From NCBI GenBank assembly GCA_963834715.1, contig CAWIDE010000006.1, positions 682,001 through 746,000 of the forward strand: DNA of 64,000 nucleotides, given 5' to 3'. A program made the position numbers and the translations under genes. How positions within the stretch are numbered: the stretch's first letter is position 1; each line of letters opens with the position of its first letter. Shown here in pieces: positions 18,179-27,448 of this stretch. Source of the stretch: CAVSUZ01 sp963834715 (GTDB lineage: Bacteria; Pseudomonadota; Alphaproteobacteria; Acetobacterales; Acetobacteraceae). Below the pieces are notes generated by a model. The model was not told the origin of the DNA and did no database searches. It saw only the letters and a program-made list of their open reading frames with translations.

Positions 18179-19675
18179 ATGCCTGCAACTCTATCCGGCA
18201 CGGCCGATATCGCGCTCATCGGCGCGGGTATCATGAGCGCGACGCTCGGCACGCTGCTCAAGGAGCTCGATCCCTCGCTCACCATCACGATTTTCGAAAC
18301 GCTGGAGGACAGCGGCCTCGAAAGTTCGGATTCCTGGAACAACGCCGGTACCGGGCACGCTGCTAATTGCGAACTGAATTACACGCCGCAGCGCCCCGAC
18401 GGCAGTGTTGATATCTCCGAGGCGCTGAAGGTCAACACGGAGTTCGACCTTTCGCGCCAGCTATGGTCGTATCTGGTGCGCAAGGGAGCAATCCCCGATC
18501 CGCGCGCATTTATCCATCCATGCCCGCACATGAGCTTCGTGTGGGGTGCGGAGAATGTCGCCTTCCTGCGCAAGCGCTTTGCCGAGATGTCGGCACACCA
18601 CTGCTATCATGGGATGGAATATAGCGAGGAACGTACGAAGATCGCCGAATGGACGCCGCTGATCATGGAAGGACGCGACAATAGCGAACCTTTTGCTGCG
18701 ACGCGCATCATCACCGGCACTGATGTGGACTACGGTTCACTCACCCGCTTGCTGATGAAACATCTGTCCGCTCAGCCCGGTGTGCAGGTGCTCTACAAAC
18801 ACCGAGTGCTCGATCTGCGTCGCGAGAACAGCGGGCCCTGGCAGCTTGAGGTAGAGGACAACATCGAACGCCGGAAATACACCGCATCGGCGAAATTCGT
18901 GTTCATCGGCGCTGGCGGGGACGCGATCGAGTTGCTGCAGAAATCGCGCATCCCCGAGGGCCACGGTTACGGCGGGTTCCCGGTCAGCGGCATATTCCTG
19001 CGCTGCGACGACGAGGCAGTCAGCAATCGCCACCACACCAAGGTTTACGGCAAGCCGGCGCAAGGTTCGCCGCCGATGTCGGTGCCGCATCTCGATACGC
19101 GCATTATCGGCGGAAAGAAGTCGTTGCTGTTTGGGCCCTATGCTGGCTTCTCGACCAGGTTCCTGAAGCGCGGATCGCTCACCGACCTGTTCCGCTCGAT
19201 CGAACCCGGCAACATTCTGCCGCTACTGGCAGTGGCGCGCGACAACATGCCGTTGACCGAGTATCTGATCGGTCAGGTACTGCAAACCTCCGCGCACCAG
19301 TTTGCCATGCTGCGGCAGTTCTTCCCGAACTCCGTGCGCAACGAGTGGCGCGAGGCGGTAGCTGGACAGCGGGTCCAGATCATCAAGCCCGATCCCGAGA
19401 AGGAGGGGGTGCTGGAATTCGGCATCGAACTGGTCGCCTCCGCCGACAAATCGCTGGTGGCGCTGCTGGGGGCCTCGCCTGGAGCTTCCACGGCCGCCGC
19501 AATCGCCGTTGGCGTGCTCGAAAAGTGCTTTACCGGCGAGCTGACCGAAACAGGCTGGCTTCCCAGGCTGAAGCAGATCATCCCCACTTATGGCATCGAT
19601 CTTATCCGCGATGCTGACGCCTGTCGGAAGATCCGCGCCGAAACCGCGCAGCTCCTCCGCGTGGACAACATCTGA
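18179..19675 (+). CDS. mqo: Malate:quinone oxidoreductase
   Basis: A 498-residue FAD-dependent, membrane-associated enzyme oxidising malate to oxaloacetate and passing electrons to quinone. The FAD site is IALIGAGIMSATLGTLLKEL near the N-terminus. Other family marks are ESSDSWNNAGTGHAANCELN, FGPYAGFSTRFLKRGS, and the C-terminal LLGASPGASTAAAIAV. The start is ATG 18179, preceded by AAAGGA. An alternative upstream start at 18083 would overlap the cupin gene and add unrelated residues. Together with fumC it covers fumarate to oxaloacetate in one operon, which suits an obligately aerobic alphaproteobacterium. Confidence 0.96.
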   Translation: MPATLSGTADIALIGAGIMSATLGTLLKELDPSLTITIFETLEDSGLESSDSWNNAGTGHAANCELNYTPQRPDGSVDISEALKVNTEFDLSRQLWSYLVRKGAIPDPRAFIHPCPHMSFVWGAENVAFLRKRFAEMSAHHCYHGMEYSEERTKIAEWTPLIMEGRDNSEPFAATRIITGTDVDYGSLTRLLMKHLSAQPGVQVLYKHRVLDLRRENSGPWQLEVEDNIERRKYTASAKFVFIGAGGDAIELLQKSRIPEGHGYGGFPVSGIFLRCDDEAVSNRHHTKVYGKPAQGSPPMSVPHLDTRIIGGKKSLLFGPYAGFSTRFLKRGSLTDLFRSIEPGNILPLLAVARDNMPLTEYLIGQVLQTSAHQFAMLRQFFPNSVRNEWREAVAGQRVQIIKPDPEKEGVLEFGIELVASADKSLVALLGASPGASTAAAIAVGVLEKCFTGELTETGWLPRLKQIIPTYGIDLIRDADACRKIRAETAQLLRVDNI

Positions 19676-19705
19676 TCCAATCCGGCGACACATTGCCGCT
19701 AAAGA

Positions 19706-19730
19706 GGTCGCCCACGTCGATGGGGCGACC
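19706..19730. terminator. Hairpin between convergent mqo and binding-protein gene
   Basis: Perfect 8-bp stem GGTCGCCC (19706-19713)/GGGCGACC (19723-19730) with a 9-base loop, in the 67-bp gap between two convergent genes. No strong T-run follows on the plus strand, so it is a likely but weak or bidirectional terminator. Confidence 0.6.
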
Positions 19731-19742
19731 CCGTAAGTGCGC

Positions 19743-20945
19743 CTACTTCACCAACGGACACCCACCTGCATTCAACGGCCGAAACGCCTGATCCGCCGGA
19801 ATCACCGCAAGCTGCTTGTAATAATCCCACGGCCCCTTTGATTCCGCCGGCGTTTTCACCTGGAACAGATACAAGTCCCGCAGCACTCTTCCATCAATCC
19901 GCAGCTTCCCGTTGTGCGTCATAAAGTCATTGATCGGCATTTCCCGCATCTTCGCCATCACCTTATCCGGGTCCTTGGACCCGACGGCCTGGACCGCCTC
20001 GAAGTAGTGCTTGAGCGCACTCGCCACCCCCGCCTGGCTCATAGTCGGCTCATGATGGATCGCCGCCATGAACCGCTTGGACCAAGCACGGGTCGCATCG
20101 TCCTGGTCCCAGTAGAATGCCGAAGTTAGCTCCAGCCCTTGCGCGGTCTTGAGCCCCAGCGCATTCACATCTGTAATAAACACCAGCAGCCCAGCCAGCT
20201 TCTGCTTCTGGGTCAACCCGAACTCCGCCGCCTGCTTAATGGAATTCGACGTATCTTGCCCGGCATTGGCCAACCCCACTACCTGCGCGCCGGAACTTTG
20301 CGCCTGCAGCAGGTAGTTGGAGAAATCGGCGGTGTTCAGCGGCACCAGTGCCTGACCCAGCACCTTGCCGCCGTCCTGCTCGACAACCGCTGCGGTATCT
20401 CGCTCCAGGTCGTGGCCAAACGCATAATCCGCTGTAAGGAAGAACCAGCTCTTACCGCCCTGCTTAACGACGGTACCGCCAGTGCCATGCGCCAACGCGT
20501 AGGTGTCGTAGGTCCAGTGCGCCGCGTATGGCGAGCACGCTTTGCCGGTAACGTCAGAAGCGCCCGCACCGGAAAACAGAACGATTTTGTGAAGCTGCTT
20601 GGAAACGCCTTCGACCGCGAGCGCGACCGACGACGTCGGAACATCGACAATCACATCCACACCATCGTTCGTGTACCATTTCCGCGCGATCCCGGTCCCG
20701 ATATCCGGCTTGTTCTGGTGATCGGCGTAAACCAGCTCGATCGGCTTACCGAGCAGCTTGCCGCCGAAATCCTGGATCGCCATCCGCGCGGCCTCGACCG
20801 AGCCCTTGCCGCCGATATCGGAATACAGGCCCGACATGTCGGTCAGCACCCCGACCTTCACCGGGGTCTCGTTGCTTTGGGCGCGGGCGGTTGAAATAGC
20901 GAGGACGGCGGTGGCGCCGGCGAGCAGGGTGATCTTCAGTCGCAT
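19743..20945 (-). CDS. ABC transporter substrate-binding protein (branched-chain amino-acid type)
   Basis: A periplasmic solute-binding protein of the Peripla_BP_6/LivJ type. The start at ATG 20945 is preceded by GGAAG and opens with a signal peptide (MRLKITLLAGATAVLAISTA, cleavage after ARA). Family segments include VKVGVLTDMSGLYSDIGGKG, DVIVDVPTSSVALAV, WFFLTADYAFGHDLERD and SGAQVVGLANAGQDTSN. An in-frame ATG at 20993 exists but would place 16 polar residues before the signal peptide. No permease or ATPase genes of a Liv system are adjacent, so it is an orphan binding protein. Ligand unknown; amino acids, amides or aromatic acids are typical. Confidence 0.9.
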   Translation of the reverse strand: MRLKITLLAGATAVLAISTARAQSNETPVKVGVLTDMSGLYSDIGGKGSVEAARMAIQDFGGKLLGKPIELVYADHQNKPDIGTGIARKWYTNDGVDVIVDVPTSSVALAVEGVSKQLHKIVLFSGAGASDVTGKACSPYAAHWTYDTYALAHGTGGTVVKQGGKSWFFLTADYAFGHDLERDTAAVVEQDGGKVLGQALVPLNTADFSNYLLQAQSSGAQVVGLANAGQDTSNSIKQAAEFGLTQKQKLAGLLVFITDVNALGLKTAQGLELTSAFYWDQDDATRAWSKRFMAAIHHEPTMSQAGVASALKHYFEAVQAVGSKDPDKVMAKMREMPINDFMTHNGKLRIDGRVLRDLYLFQVKTPAESKGPWDYYKQLAVIPADQAFRPLNAGGCPLVK

Positions 20946-21159
20946 CCGGACGCTTCCTGTATCTGATGTGTGGACCGGCGGTTTGTAAGGCACGGTGCCG
21001 TCTTGGGGAATGTGCCGTCGCCACAGCTTGCTATCACGAGGTCGGAACCGGCCCCTCCGTAATCCTACGCGAAGATTTCCGATAACTCCGCGTGAACTCT
21101 CCTAGGCCGCGCCCTCTCCGCTCCCGACCTCCCCACCTCCCGCCCCGGAGCCACCCACC

Positions 21160-23688
21160 ATGATCCCACCCCGCGCAACCATGCGCCTGCAACTCCACAA
21201 GGGCTTTACCTTCGCCCAGGCCACCGCAGTCATCCCCTACCTGGCGCGTCTCGGCATCAGCCACCTCTACGCTTCCCCCATCCTCAAGGCTCGCCCCGGC
21301 TCGATGCATGGCTACGACGTCACCGACCCCACCCAGATCAACCCGGAACTCGGTGGCGAGGACGGCTTCCGCCACATGGTCGCAACACTCCGCTCCCATG
21401 GCCTCGGCCTGATCCTCGACATCGTCCCCAACCACATGGCAGTGGGCAAGGAAAACCCGTGGTGGCAGGACGTCCTCCGTCACGGCCCCTCCAGCCGCTA
21501 CGCCCAGTTCTTCGACATCGACTGGAACTCCAGCAACCCACTCCTGCACAACAAGATCCTGCTCCCCGTCCTCGGCCGCCAATACGGCGAAATCCTCCAG
21601 TCGAACGAGATCACCATCGCTCACAGCCCAGACGGTTGGGAAGCACGCTACTTCGACCACATCTTCCCCATCCGCCCGGAAGACGAGGCAGAAATCGCCG
21701 CCGCCGGCCCCGCCGCCTACACCCCCGATCGCCTCCATCTTCTGCTGGAACGCCAGCACTACCGCCTCGCCTGGTGGCGCACCGCCGGCGATGAAATCAA
21801 CTGGCGCCGCTTCTTCAACATTAACGAGCTCGCCGGCCTCCGCCAGGAAATCCCCGCGGTCTTCGAAGCCACTCACGACTTGCTCTTCCGCCTCTATGCC
21901 GAAGGCCTGATCGACGGCCTCCGCATCGATCATATCGACGGCCTGGCGGACCCCGGCGATTACTGCCGCCGCCTGCGCGCCCGCCTGCAGGAGCTGGCCC
22001 CGCACAAACCAGCTTACATCATCGTTGAAAAGATCCTCGGCCGCGGAGAGCAGACGCCGGCCGACTGGGAAGTGGATGGGACCAGCGGCTACGACTTCAT
22101 GGATGCCGTCAGCGCCGTTCAGCACGATCCCGACGCTGCCTGGCCCCTGGCAGAGCTCTGGTCCGACCTGACCGGCCGGCCCTCCCGCTTCGCCGACGAA
22201 GAAACCGCCGCCCGCCGCGAAATGCTGCACAGCAGCTTCACCGCCCAACTGGAAGCCACAGTCGATGCGCTGCACGCCGTCGCCCTGGAACACCCAACGA
22301 CCCGCGACGCCTCCCGCCCCGCTCTCCGCCGCGCTCTGATCGAACTCCTCGCGCATTTCCCTGTCTATCGCAGCTACACCCGCGAAGGGCCCTCGTCGCC
22401 CGCGGATGATGCCGCCTTTCGCCAAGCCGTCCACGCCGCCAAAGCCGGCCCTCGGCGCGCGCGCCCGGAGCTGATCGACCTGATCGTGGCTTGGCTTCGC
22501 GCACCCGAAACTCCAGCCCGCCAGATCGCCGCCACGCGTTTCCAGCAGCTCAGCGCCCCGCTTGCGGCCAAGGCCGTCGAAGACACTGCCTTCTATCGCT
22601 ACGGCCGCCTCATCTCCCGTAACGACGTTGGTTTCGATGCCGCCACCCTAGGCACCGACCCCACCGAATTCCATCGCCTGTGCGCCGAGCGGGCCGAACG
22701 CTTTCCGCGTGCTCTCCTCGCCACCGCTACGCACGACCACAAGCGCGGCGAGGATGTGCGTGCCCGGCTCGCCGTGCTCAGCGAAATCCCCGCCGAATGG
22801 GCCACAACTCTTCACCGCTGGACAGAGCGCAACGCCCGCCATCGCACGCGGCCCGAGGCTCCGAGCCGCACCGACGAACTGATGCTCTATCAAACCCTCG
22901 TCGGCGCCTGGCCCGAACGCCTGACCGAGGACTTCGAAACCCGCATGGCCCGATGGCAACTCAAGGCGATGCACGAGGCCAAGCTGGAAACGAGCTGGAC
23001 CGATCCGGACCCGCGCTATGAGGAAGCCGCCCAGGCTTTCCTCAGTGCGATCCTGCGCGACCACGCATTCACGCAGGAGGTCGGGGCGCTTGTGGGCCGG
23101 ATCGAACCGGCCGGCGCCATCAACAGCATCGCTCAGGCATTGCTGAAACTCACCGTTCCCGGTGTGCCGGATTTTTACCAGGGCACCGAATTCTGGGACC
23201 TGAGCTTGGTCGATCCCGACAATCGCCGGCCCGTGGACTTCGCCGCACGAGAGCAATCGCTCGATCCCGACGTGCTCCCTCCGGCTCTAGCGAGAACCTG
23301 GCGTGATGGCCGGGTAAAACAGGCCGTCATCGCCGCTGCGCTGCGTCTACGAACGACCCACCCCGAACTATTTGCCTATGGCGAGTATTCGCCACTGGTC
23401 GTGGAGGGCGCCATGGCCTCCCACATCATCGCCTTCGCCCGCCAGTACAAAAACGTCGGCGCCGGCATCGTCGTGCCACGCCTCCCATTTGCGCTTCTGC
23501 GTGACACGGCCTCGACGCTGATCCCGCCCGCCGGCTGGAGCGATACCACCGTGACGCTCCCACCCGCTCTCGCGCGCCCGGCGAGGAACGTCATGACCGG
23601 GGAACACGTCATGCTCCCGCAGCGGGTTCCGGCCGCGGACCTGCTGAGCCATTTCCCAATAGCAGCCCTCGTATCAGAGACTACCTAA
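21160..23688 (+). CDS. treY: Malto-oligosyltrehalose synthase
   Basis: An 842-residue GH13 enzyme that converts the reducing end of malto-oligosaccharides to a trehalosyl unit, the first step of the TreYZ trehalose route. Seen: the TreY start TMRLQLHKGFTFAQA, ARLGISHLYASPILKARPGS, LILDIVPNHMAVG, GLRIDHIDGLADP with the nucleophile-region Asp, EKILGRGE with the general acid Glu, and VPGVPDFYQGTEFWDLSLVDPDNRRPVD. The partner treZ and the debranching enzyme treX are not in the window. The gene stands alone, divergent from the binding-protein gene. Confidence 0.95.
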   Translation: MIPPRATMRLQLHKGFTFAQATAVIPYLARLGISHLYASPILKARPGSMHGYDVTDPTQINPELGGEDGFRHMVATLRSHGLGLILDIVPNHMAVGKENPWWQDVLRHGPSSRYAQFFDIDWNSSNPLLHNKILLPVLGRQYGEILQSNEITIAHSPDGWEARYFDHIFPIRPEDEAEIAAAGPAAYTPDRLHLLLERQHYRLAWWRTAGDEINWRRFFNINELAGLRQEIPAVFEATHDLLFRLYAEGLIDGLRIDHIDGLADPGDYCRRLRARLQELAPHKPAYIIVEKILGRGEQTPADWEVDGTSGYDFMDAVSAVQHDPDAAWPLAELWSDLTGRPSRFADEETAARREMLHSSFTAQLEATVDALHAVALEHPTTRDASRPALRRALIELLAHFPVYRSYTREGPSSPADDAAFRQAVHAAKAGPRRARPELIDLIVAWLRAPETPARQIAATRFQQLSAPLAAKAVEDTAFYRYGRLISRNDVGFDAATLGTDPTEFHRLCAERAERFPRALLATATHDHKRGEDVRARLAVLSEIPAEWATTLHRWTERNARHRTRPEAPSRTDELMLYQTLVGAWPERLTEDFETRMARWQLKAMHEAKLETSWTDPDPRYEEAAQAFLSAILRDHAFTQEVGALVGRIEPAGAINSIAQALLKLTVPGVPDFYQGTEFWDLSLVDPDNRRPVDFAAREQSLDPDVLPPALARTWRDGRVKQAVIAAALRLRTTHPELFAYGEYSPLVVEGAMASHIIAFARQYKNVGAGIVVPRLPFALLRDTASTLIPPAGWSDTTVTLPPALARPARNVMTGEHVMLPQRVPAADLLSHFPIAALVSETT

Positions 23689-23776
23689 CTCGCGGAACGG
23701 TAGCACGGTTACCGGCCAAGCGCTCCGGTCTGCCCCTAGATTCCGCCTGAAGCGATCACGCTCTAAGGAACACCTC

Positions 23777-24505
23777 ATGATCGACTGGACAATTGCCATC
23801 CCAAGCTTCCTCGCCGCTGGCGTGGAATGGGTGGAGGCCTTCACCATCGTCCTTGCCGCCAGCCTGACCATCGGCTGGCCGGCTGCCAGTTCCGCGACCG
23901 CCTCCGCCCTGGCCGTCCTTGCCGCCATGACCGCCGCTAGCGGCGGAGCCCTTCGCCTCGGCGTCCCGCTTCACTGGCTGCAACTGGTCATCGGCATTTT
24001 CCTGCTCCTGTTCGGCGTACGCTGGCTCGCCAAGGCCGTTGCGCGCCAGGCCGGTCTCAAACCCCTTCATGACGAAGCCGAGGAGTTCCGCGAAACTCAG
24101 GCCCGCCTCCGCGGCGGAGACTGGTACGCCGGCTGGGCCATCGCCTTCAAAGGTGTGCTGCTCGAGGGGCTGGAAGTCTGGCTCATCGTCGTGGCGCTGG
24201 GTGTCGCGCACGGTGCCTGGGCCAGCAGTGCCGGCGCTGCTATTGCCGCCCTGCTTGTGGTGGCCGCCGCCGGTTTGCTGATACGAGCGCCGCTTGCACG
24301 CGTACCGGAAAACATCATCAAATTTGCCGTCGGCGCCATGATTATGTCCTTCGGCACGTTCTGGACCCTCGAAGCCCTTGGCGGCACCCGCCTCTGGCCC
24401 GGCGGTGACTGGAGCCTCCTCGCCCTGGTTACCTTCTACGGTCTCGGCGGAGTTGTCCTCGCCGCGCTCTTCCGCAGACCCCTCCGCTGGAGGGAAGCAC
24501 AATGA
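23777..24505 (+). CDS. COG4280-like multi-pass membrane protein
   Basis: A 242-residue inner-membrane protein with about seven hydrophobic segments. Two helices carry related acidic motifs, AGVEWVEAFTIVLAAS near the N-terminus and LLEGLEVWLIVVALG around residue 127. This two-fold acidic pattern recalls cation transporters such as FTR1 (REGLE) and the UPF0016/GDT1 family. I recognise the overall protein as COG4280 (predicted membrane protein); transport function is inference. ATG 23777 is preceded by AAGGAAC. The stop codon overlaps the start of a 55-residue membrane protein gene (ATGA), so they are probably co-translated partners. Confidence 0.8.
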   Translation: MIDWTIAIPSFLAAGVEWVEAFTIVLAASLTIGWPAASSATASALAVLAAMTAASGGALRLGVPLHWLQLVIGIFLLLFGVRWLAKAVARQAGLKPLHDEAEEFRETQARLRGGDWYAGWAIAFKGVLLEGLEVWLIVVALGVAHGAWASSAGAAIAALLVVAAAGLLIRAPLARVPENIIKFAVGAMIMSFGTFWTLEALGGTRLWPGGDWSLLALVTFYGLGGVVLAALFRRPLRWREAQ

Positions 24506-24669
24506 ACGCGTTCATCAAAACCCTCGTCGGCGATGTCTGGAACGTGTCTACGGTCGTCGTTATCGTGCTTGCCGCGGTCGCGTTGATCGATTTCGGTCAC
24601 GCGGAGCTTGCCGCTTTCGTCATCCCGCCGGTGACCCTCGCTGGCGTGGGCTGGCTCGCACGCCACTAA
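24502..24669 (+). CDS. 55-residue small membrane protein coupled to COG4280-like gene
   Basis: ATG 24502 overlaps the TGA of the preceding gene. The product begins MNAFIKTLVGDVWNVSTVVV and has two hydrophobic helices (VSTVVVIVLAAVALI and LAAFVIPPVTLAGVGWLA) split by a short polar turn, ending in ARH. It has backbone-like codon use. The arrangement suggests a small accessory subunit of the upstream membrane protein. Function unknown. Confidence 0.72.
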   Translation: MNAFIKTLVGDVWNVSTVVVIVLAAVALIDFGHAELAAFVIPPVTLAGVGWLARH

Positions 24670-24707
24670 TTGGCTAATTACCCAACGAGCAATGAAGGAG
24701 GCGCGCA

Positions 24708-25268
24708 GTGGGCGACCTTCACAGGTTCACGGTTGACGATTACCACCGCATGGTGGACGCAGGAATTCTTCATGAGGACTCCCGCGTCGAGCTGATCAGG
24801 GGGCGCATTGTTGATATGGCACCAGTCGGCAGCGCCCACATCGTCGCCGTGAATCGCCTCAGTCGACTGCTCTGGAAGGTTGTTGGCGACCGTGGGGTCG
24901 TCTCCGTCCAAAACCCCGTGCGTCTGGACACCGGATCTGAGCCGCAGCCAGACATTGCACTGCTCAAGCCGGGAGCAGACAACATCGGAGCACCAACCCC
25001 GCACGCGGCCGAGGTGCTGTTGCTAATCGAGGTGGCAGACTCTACGCTCCAGGACGACCGAAGAGAGAAAGCCCCATTGTACGCGCTAAGCGGCGTTCCG
25101 GAATACTGGATCGTCAACCTGGTCGACCAGGTGTTCGAGGTTTACCGCATGCCGCAAGCTGGCCGTTACCAAGAGGTTCGCAAGCTCGGGCCGGGAGCCG
25201 AGCTGGATGTAGCAATGCTTCCTGGCGTGAAACTGCCGGTATCGCTGCTGCTAGGAGCGCAGCCTTAA
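24708..25268 (+). CDS. Uma2-family (DUF820) putative endonuclease
   Basis: A 186-residue protein with the PD-(D/E)XK-like Uma2 fold. Family marks are the FTVDDYHRMVDAGILHEDSR start, VELIRGRIVDMAPVGSAH, EPQPDIALLKPG, and the catalytic-core LLIEVADSTLQDDRREKAPLYA (E and K residues). GVPEYWIVNLVDQVFEVYR follows. The GTG start at 24708 has GAAGGAGG just upstream. The biological role of Uma2 proteins is unknown. Its stop overlaps the stop of the convergent DUF72 gene by four bases. Confidence 0.88.
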   Translation: MGDLHRFTVDDYHRMVDAGILHEDSRVELIRGRIVDMAPVGSAHIVAVNRLSRLLWKVVGDRGVVSVQNPVRLDTGSEPQPDIALLKPGADNIGAPTPHAAEVLLLIEVADSTLQDDRREKAPLYALSGVPEYWIVNLVDQVFEVYRMPQAGRYQEVRKLGPGAELDVAMLPGVKLPVSLLLGAQP

Positions 25269-26014
25269 CCGCCAATCCGTTGCAACAGGTCCAACGCATT
25301 CTCAAGTGCCGCGCCAGCCGCTGTGTTGTCGAAGATGCACCAGATCTCGGGTGCGCGTATAGCGCACAACTGCCGCGTCAACGCATCGAGATACGTATCA
25401 TCATACGCCGACCAATACATACGAGGCGAACCGTGCAAACGGAAATAGACCAACCCCGGCCACCCACCCGGTTCGACGCCCTTCGCCGTAACCGAAGGAT
25501 TGGCAACCGCACGCGCAATTTCAAACTCGCGCAGCAGCCGATCTGCTTCCGCGCCTAACCACTCCGGATGCCGCGGCTCGCATGCCACCGCACCCGAGAA
25601 CACTCGGCGCAGCGTGGCGAAAAATTTCCCCGCAATTGCGGCATCAAAATCGAATCTTGGCGGTAATTGCACAAGCAACGGCCCGCGTTTCGCCCCAAGC
25701 CCCGCGCTCTCGTCCAGAAACGCTGCGATCACCGGCTCCGCCCCAACCAGATGGCTCTCATGCGTGATCGCACGCGGCAACTTCAACGCGAACCGAAACT
25801 CCGCCGGCACCGACGCAGCCCACTTCGCGTACGTCGTCGCGCGATGCGGCCGACTGAACGTCGAGTTCACCTCGACGGCACAAAACCGCCCCGAATACCG
25901 CGCAAGCTGCGTCCCGCCGGGCGGAAACTGGCCAGCCTGCCGACGCGATATCGCCCATCCAGCCGTGCCGATCCGCAGCACAACCCCCGAACTTGAAGCC
26001 GTGGTCTCAACCAA
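25265..26014 (-). CDS. DUF72 domain-containing protein
   Basis: A 249-residue TIM-barrel-like DUF72 protein. The family pattern is clear: RIGTAGWAI near the start, LARYSGRFCAVEVNSTFSRP, FRFALKLPRAITHE, GPLLVQLPPRF and a C-terminal IWCIFDNTAAGAALENAL. The family has no established function. The start is taken at the first Met (26014). Complete and probably expressed. Confidence 0.88.
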   Translation of the reverse strand: MVETTASSSGVVLRIGTAGWAISRRQAGQFPPGGTQLARYSGRFCAVEVNSTFSRPHRATTYAKWAASVPAEFRFALKLPRAITHESHLVGAEPVIAAFLDESAGLGAKRGPLLVQLPPRFDFDAAIAGKFFATLRRVFSGAVACEPRHPEWLGAEADRLLREFEIARAVANPSVTAKGVEPGGWPGLVYFRLHGSPRMYWSAYDDTYLDALTRQLCAIRAPEIWCIFDNTAAGAALENALDLLQRIGG

Positions 26015-26026
26015 TCAAAGCGGAAG

Positions 26027-26278
26027 TTACCGCAGCATGTTGCGCATCGCGAGCGTCTCCCACGGCAGGTGCTCGGTGATCGCTAGTCCGACCACGTCGC
26101 AGGCTCGCGCGACATCCCGCAGGAGCCGCAAGACTTGGTCCGGCAGCATGCGTCCCCGTGGCACGCCAGAAAAGGCGTCAGGCGGCAGGCCGGGCTTGTT
26201 GAAAAGGAGCGGCCGAAAGGCCGAGAGAGCGAAAACGGGCCGGTATATCCGTCTCGACAATGTCTGTCGGCAGCACAC
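26027..26278 (-). pseudogene. C-terminal remnant of an arginase-family protein (tentative)
   Basis: The tail PDQVLRLLRDVARACDVVGL followed by AITEHLPWETLAMRNMLR resembles the C-terminal end of arginase/agmatinase-fold proteins (LxxLLRDLA...VVGLDIxExxPxxD). The upstream ~35 residues show nothing of that fold and the metal-binding Asp/His motifs are missing. It is best read as the remaining 3' end of a deleted gene. Recognition is by eye and tentative. Confidence 0.4.
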
Positions 26279-26284
26279 CGTCGG

Positions 26285-26701
26285 TCACTCCGGCAACCTC
26301 TCACCGGCTCCCTTCGGCGGGTTACCTAGCTCGCCAAACGAACTGGCCGCTCGGTTCGCGTTGTTTTTCGCACTCTTGCTGCACCCGAGGCCGTTGCACT
26401 TGCCGTGCCCGAATGCCGTTCCGCCTAGCGCATTCGGATTGGCGTGCTGGGCCGGCGCAGCCTGGAACGCGTTCGTGTTCCCATGCCCCGCCACTGAGCC
26501 GCTCGCGCCATTCTCGCCATTCGGCGCTGCGCCGCTGCCCTGGAAAGCCTGTGTGTTCCATTGCCGCTGCTGCCCCGCTGGCCGGTGTACGTTGGGCTGC
26601 AACGGCGGGTTCGCTGTCGTCCCCGAGTTGCCGAGTGCGAACGCTGGCGGGGCGAGCAGGGTGACGGCAAGCGTCGCCGCGATCAAACCATGCCGGATCA
26701 T
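26285..26701 (-). CDS. Small secreted Asn/Gly-rich protein
   Basis: A 138-residue protein starting at ATG 26701, with GGAGG five bases upstream. A signal peptide is clear (MIRHGLIAATLAVTLLAPP, cleavage near AFA-LG). The mature part is low-complexity, rich in Gly, Asn, Ala and Gln, and contains AQHANPNALGG and a CNGLGC pair that could form a disulfide. A similar QANPNAM motif occurs in another small secreted protein at 54148-54432. No known domain; function unknown. Confidence 0.7.
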   Translation of the reverse strand: MIRHGLIAATLAVTLLAPPAFALGNSGTTANPPLQPNVHRPAGQQRQWNTQAFQGSGAAPNGENGASGSVAGHGNTNAFQAAPAQHANPNALGGTAFGHGKCNGLGCSKSAKNNANRAASSFGELGNPPKGAGERLPE

Positions 26702-26758
26702 CACGGTCCTCCATCGGCTCAAACTCGATGAACTATCCAGCCGCGGCGAAGTTCCAAA

Positions 26759-27448
26759 TCACAGGCCGGCCACGTCACCGGCCACGATCCGTCGTAATCC
26801 GGCGGCCGTTTCCAGCAGCAGTGCCCCCGAAGAATCGAGCCCGGCAAACCGCCCTTCCAGCACCTCCGGCCCGGTGATCGTGAGCTGCGTCCCGACAGGA
26901 TGCGCGCGTTCCAGCCAAGCCCGCCTTACCGCGGCAAACCCTGCCTGCTCCCATTCGCCAAGCCAGCGGTTGAGCCGCCACAGTACGGATGCGCGTACCA
27001 ACTCGGGCTCAATCTCCTGTCCCAGCCGCGCGGCGGGATAGTTAACGCCCTCGGGCATCGTGCGCACATTGATCCCAATCCCCAGGATCACGGTCGCTTC
27101 ATGATTTTCGAGAAGAATGCCTGAAACTTTGGCTCCGCTGACCAACACATCGTTCGGCCACTTCAAGGCTGACCGGCATCCGCACGCTTCGTCGATCGCT
27201 TCAGCTACGGCGATCCCCGCGAGGAATCCGATCTCCGGAACCCTCGCGGGCGGCACCCCCGGCCGTAGGATTGCGCTGAGGTACACGTTCCCCAGCGGGC
27301 TTTCCCATCGTCGCCCGCTCCGTCCTCGCCCGCCTTTCTGTTCCCCGGCCACGACTACCGTGCCGTGGCGCGCCCCCTCACGCGTCAGCCGCGCCGCCTC
27401 GTCCTGTGTGGAGTCAACGCTGCCGTAGACCCGGACGTCAAACGTCAA
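26759..27448 (-). CDS. birA: Biotin--[acetyl-CoA-carboxylase] ligase
   Basis: Attaches biotin to the biotin carboxyl carrier protein. The catalytic core is present: STQDEAARL, GRGRSGRRWESP (ATP/biotin loop, G40-R46), LKWPNDVLVSGAKVSGIL (the conserved KWPND lysine), ILGIGINVR, and a short C-terminal SH3-like domain (GRFAGLDSSGALLLETAAGLRRI split over two strands). There is no N-terminal HTH, so it is a class I (non-repressor) ligase of 229 residues. Its ATG overlaps the argJ stop by four bases, so it is translationally coupled to argJ. Confidence 0.94.
   Translation of the reverse strand: MTFDVRVYGSVDSTQDEAARLTREGARHGTVVVAGEQKGGRGRSGRRWESPLGNVYLSAILRPGVPPARVPEIGFLAGIAVAEAIDEACGCRSALKWPNDVLVSGAKVSGILLENHEATVILGIGINVRTMPEGVNYPAARLGQEIEPELVRASVLWRLNRWLGEWEQAGFAAVRRAWLERAHPVGTQLTITGPEVLEGRFAGLDSSGALLLETAAGLRRIVAGDVAGL

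Noticed and set aside
26083..26304. Overlapping minus-strand frames around the arginase-like tail
   Set aside because: Arg/Cys-rich composition without a pattern; shadow of the neighbouring frames.
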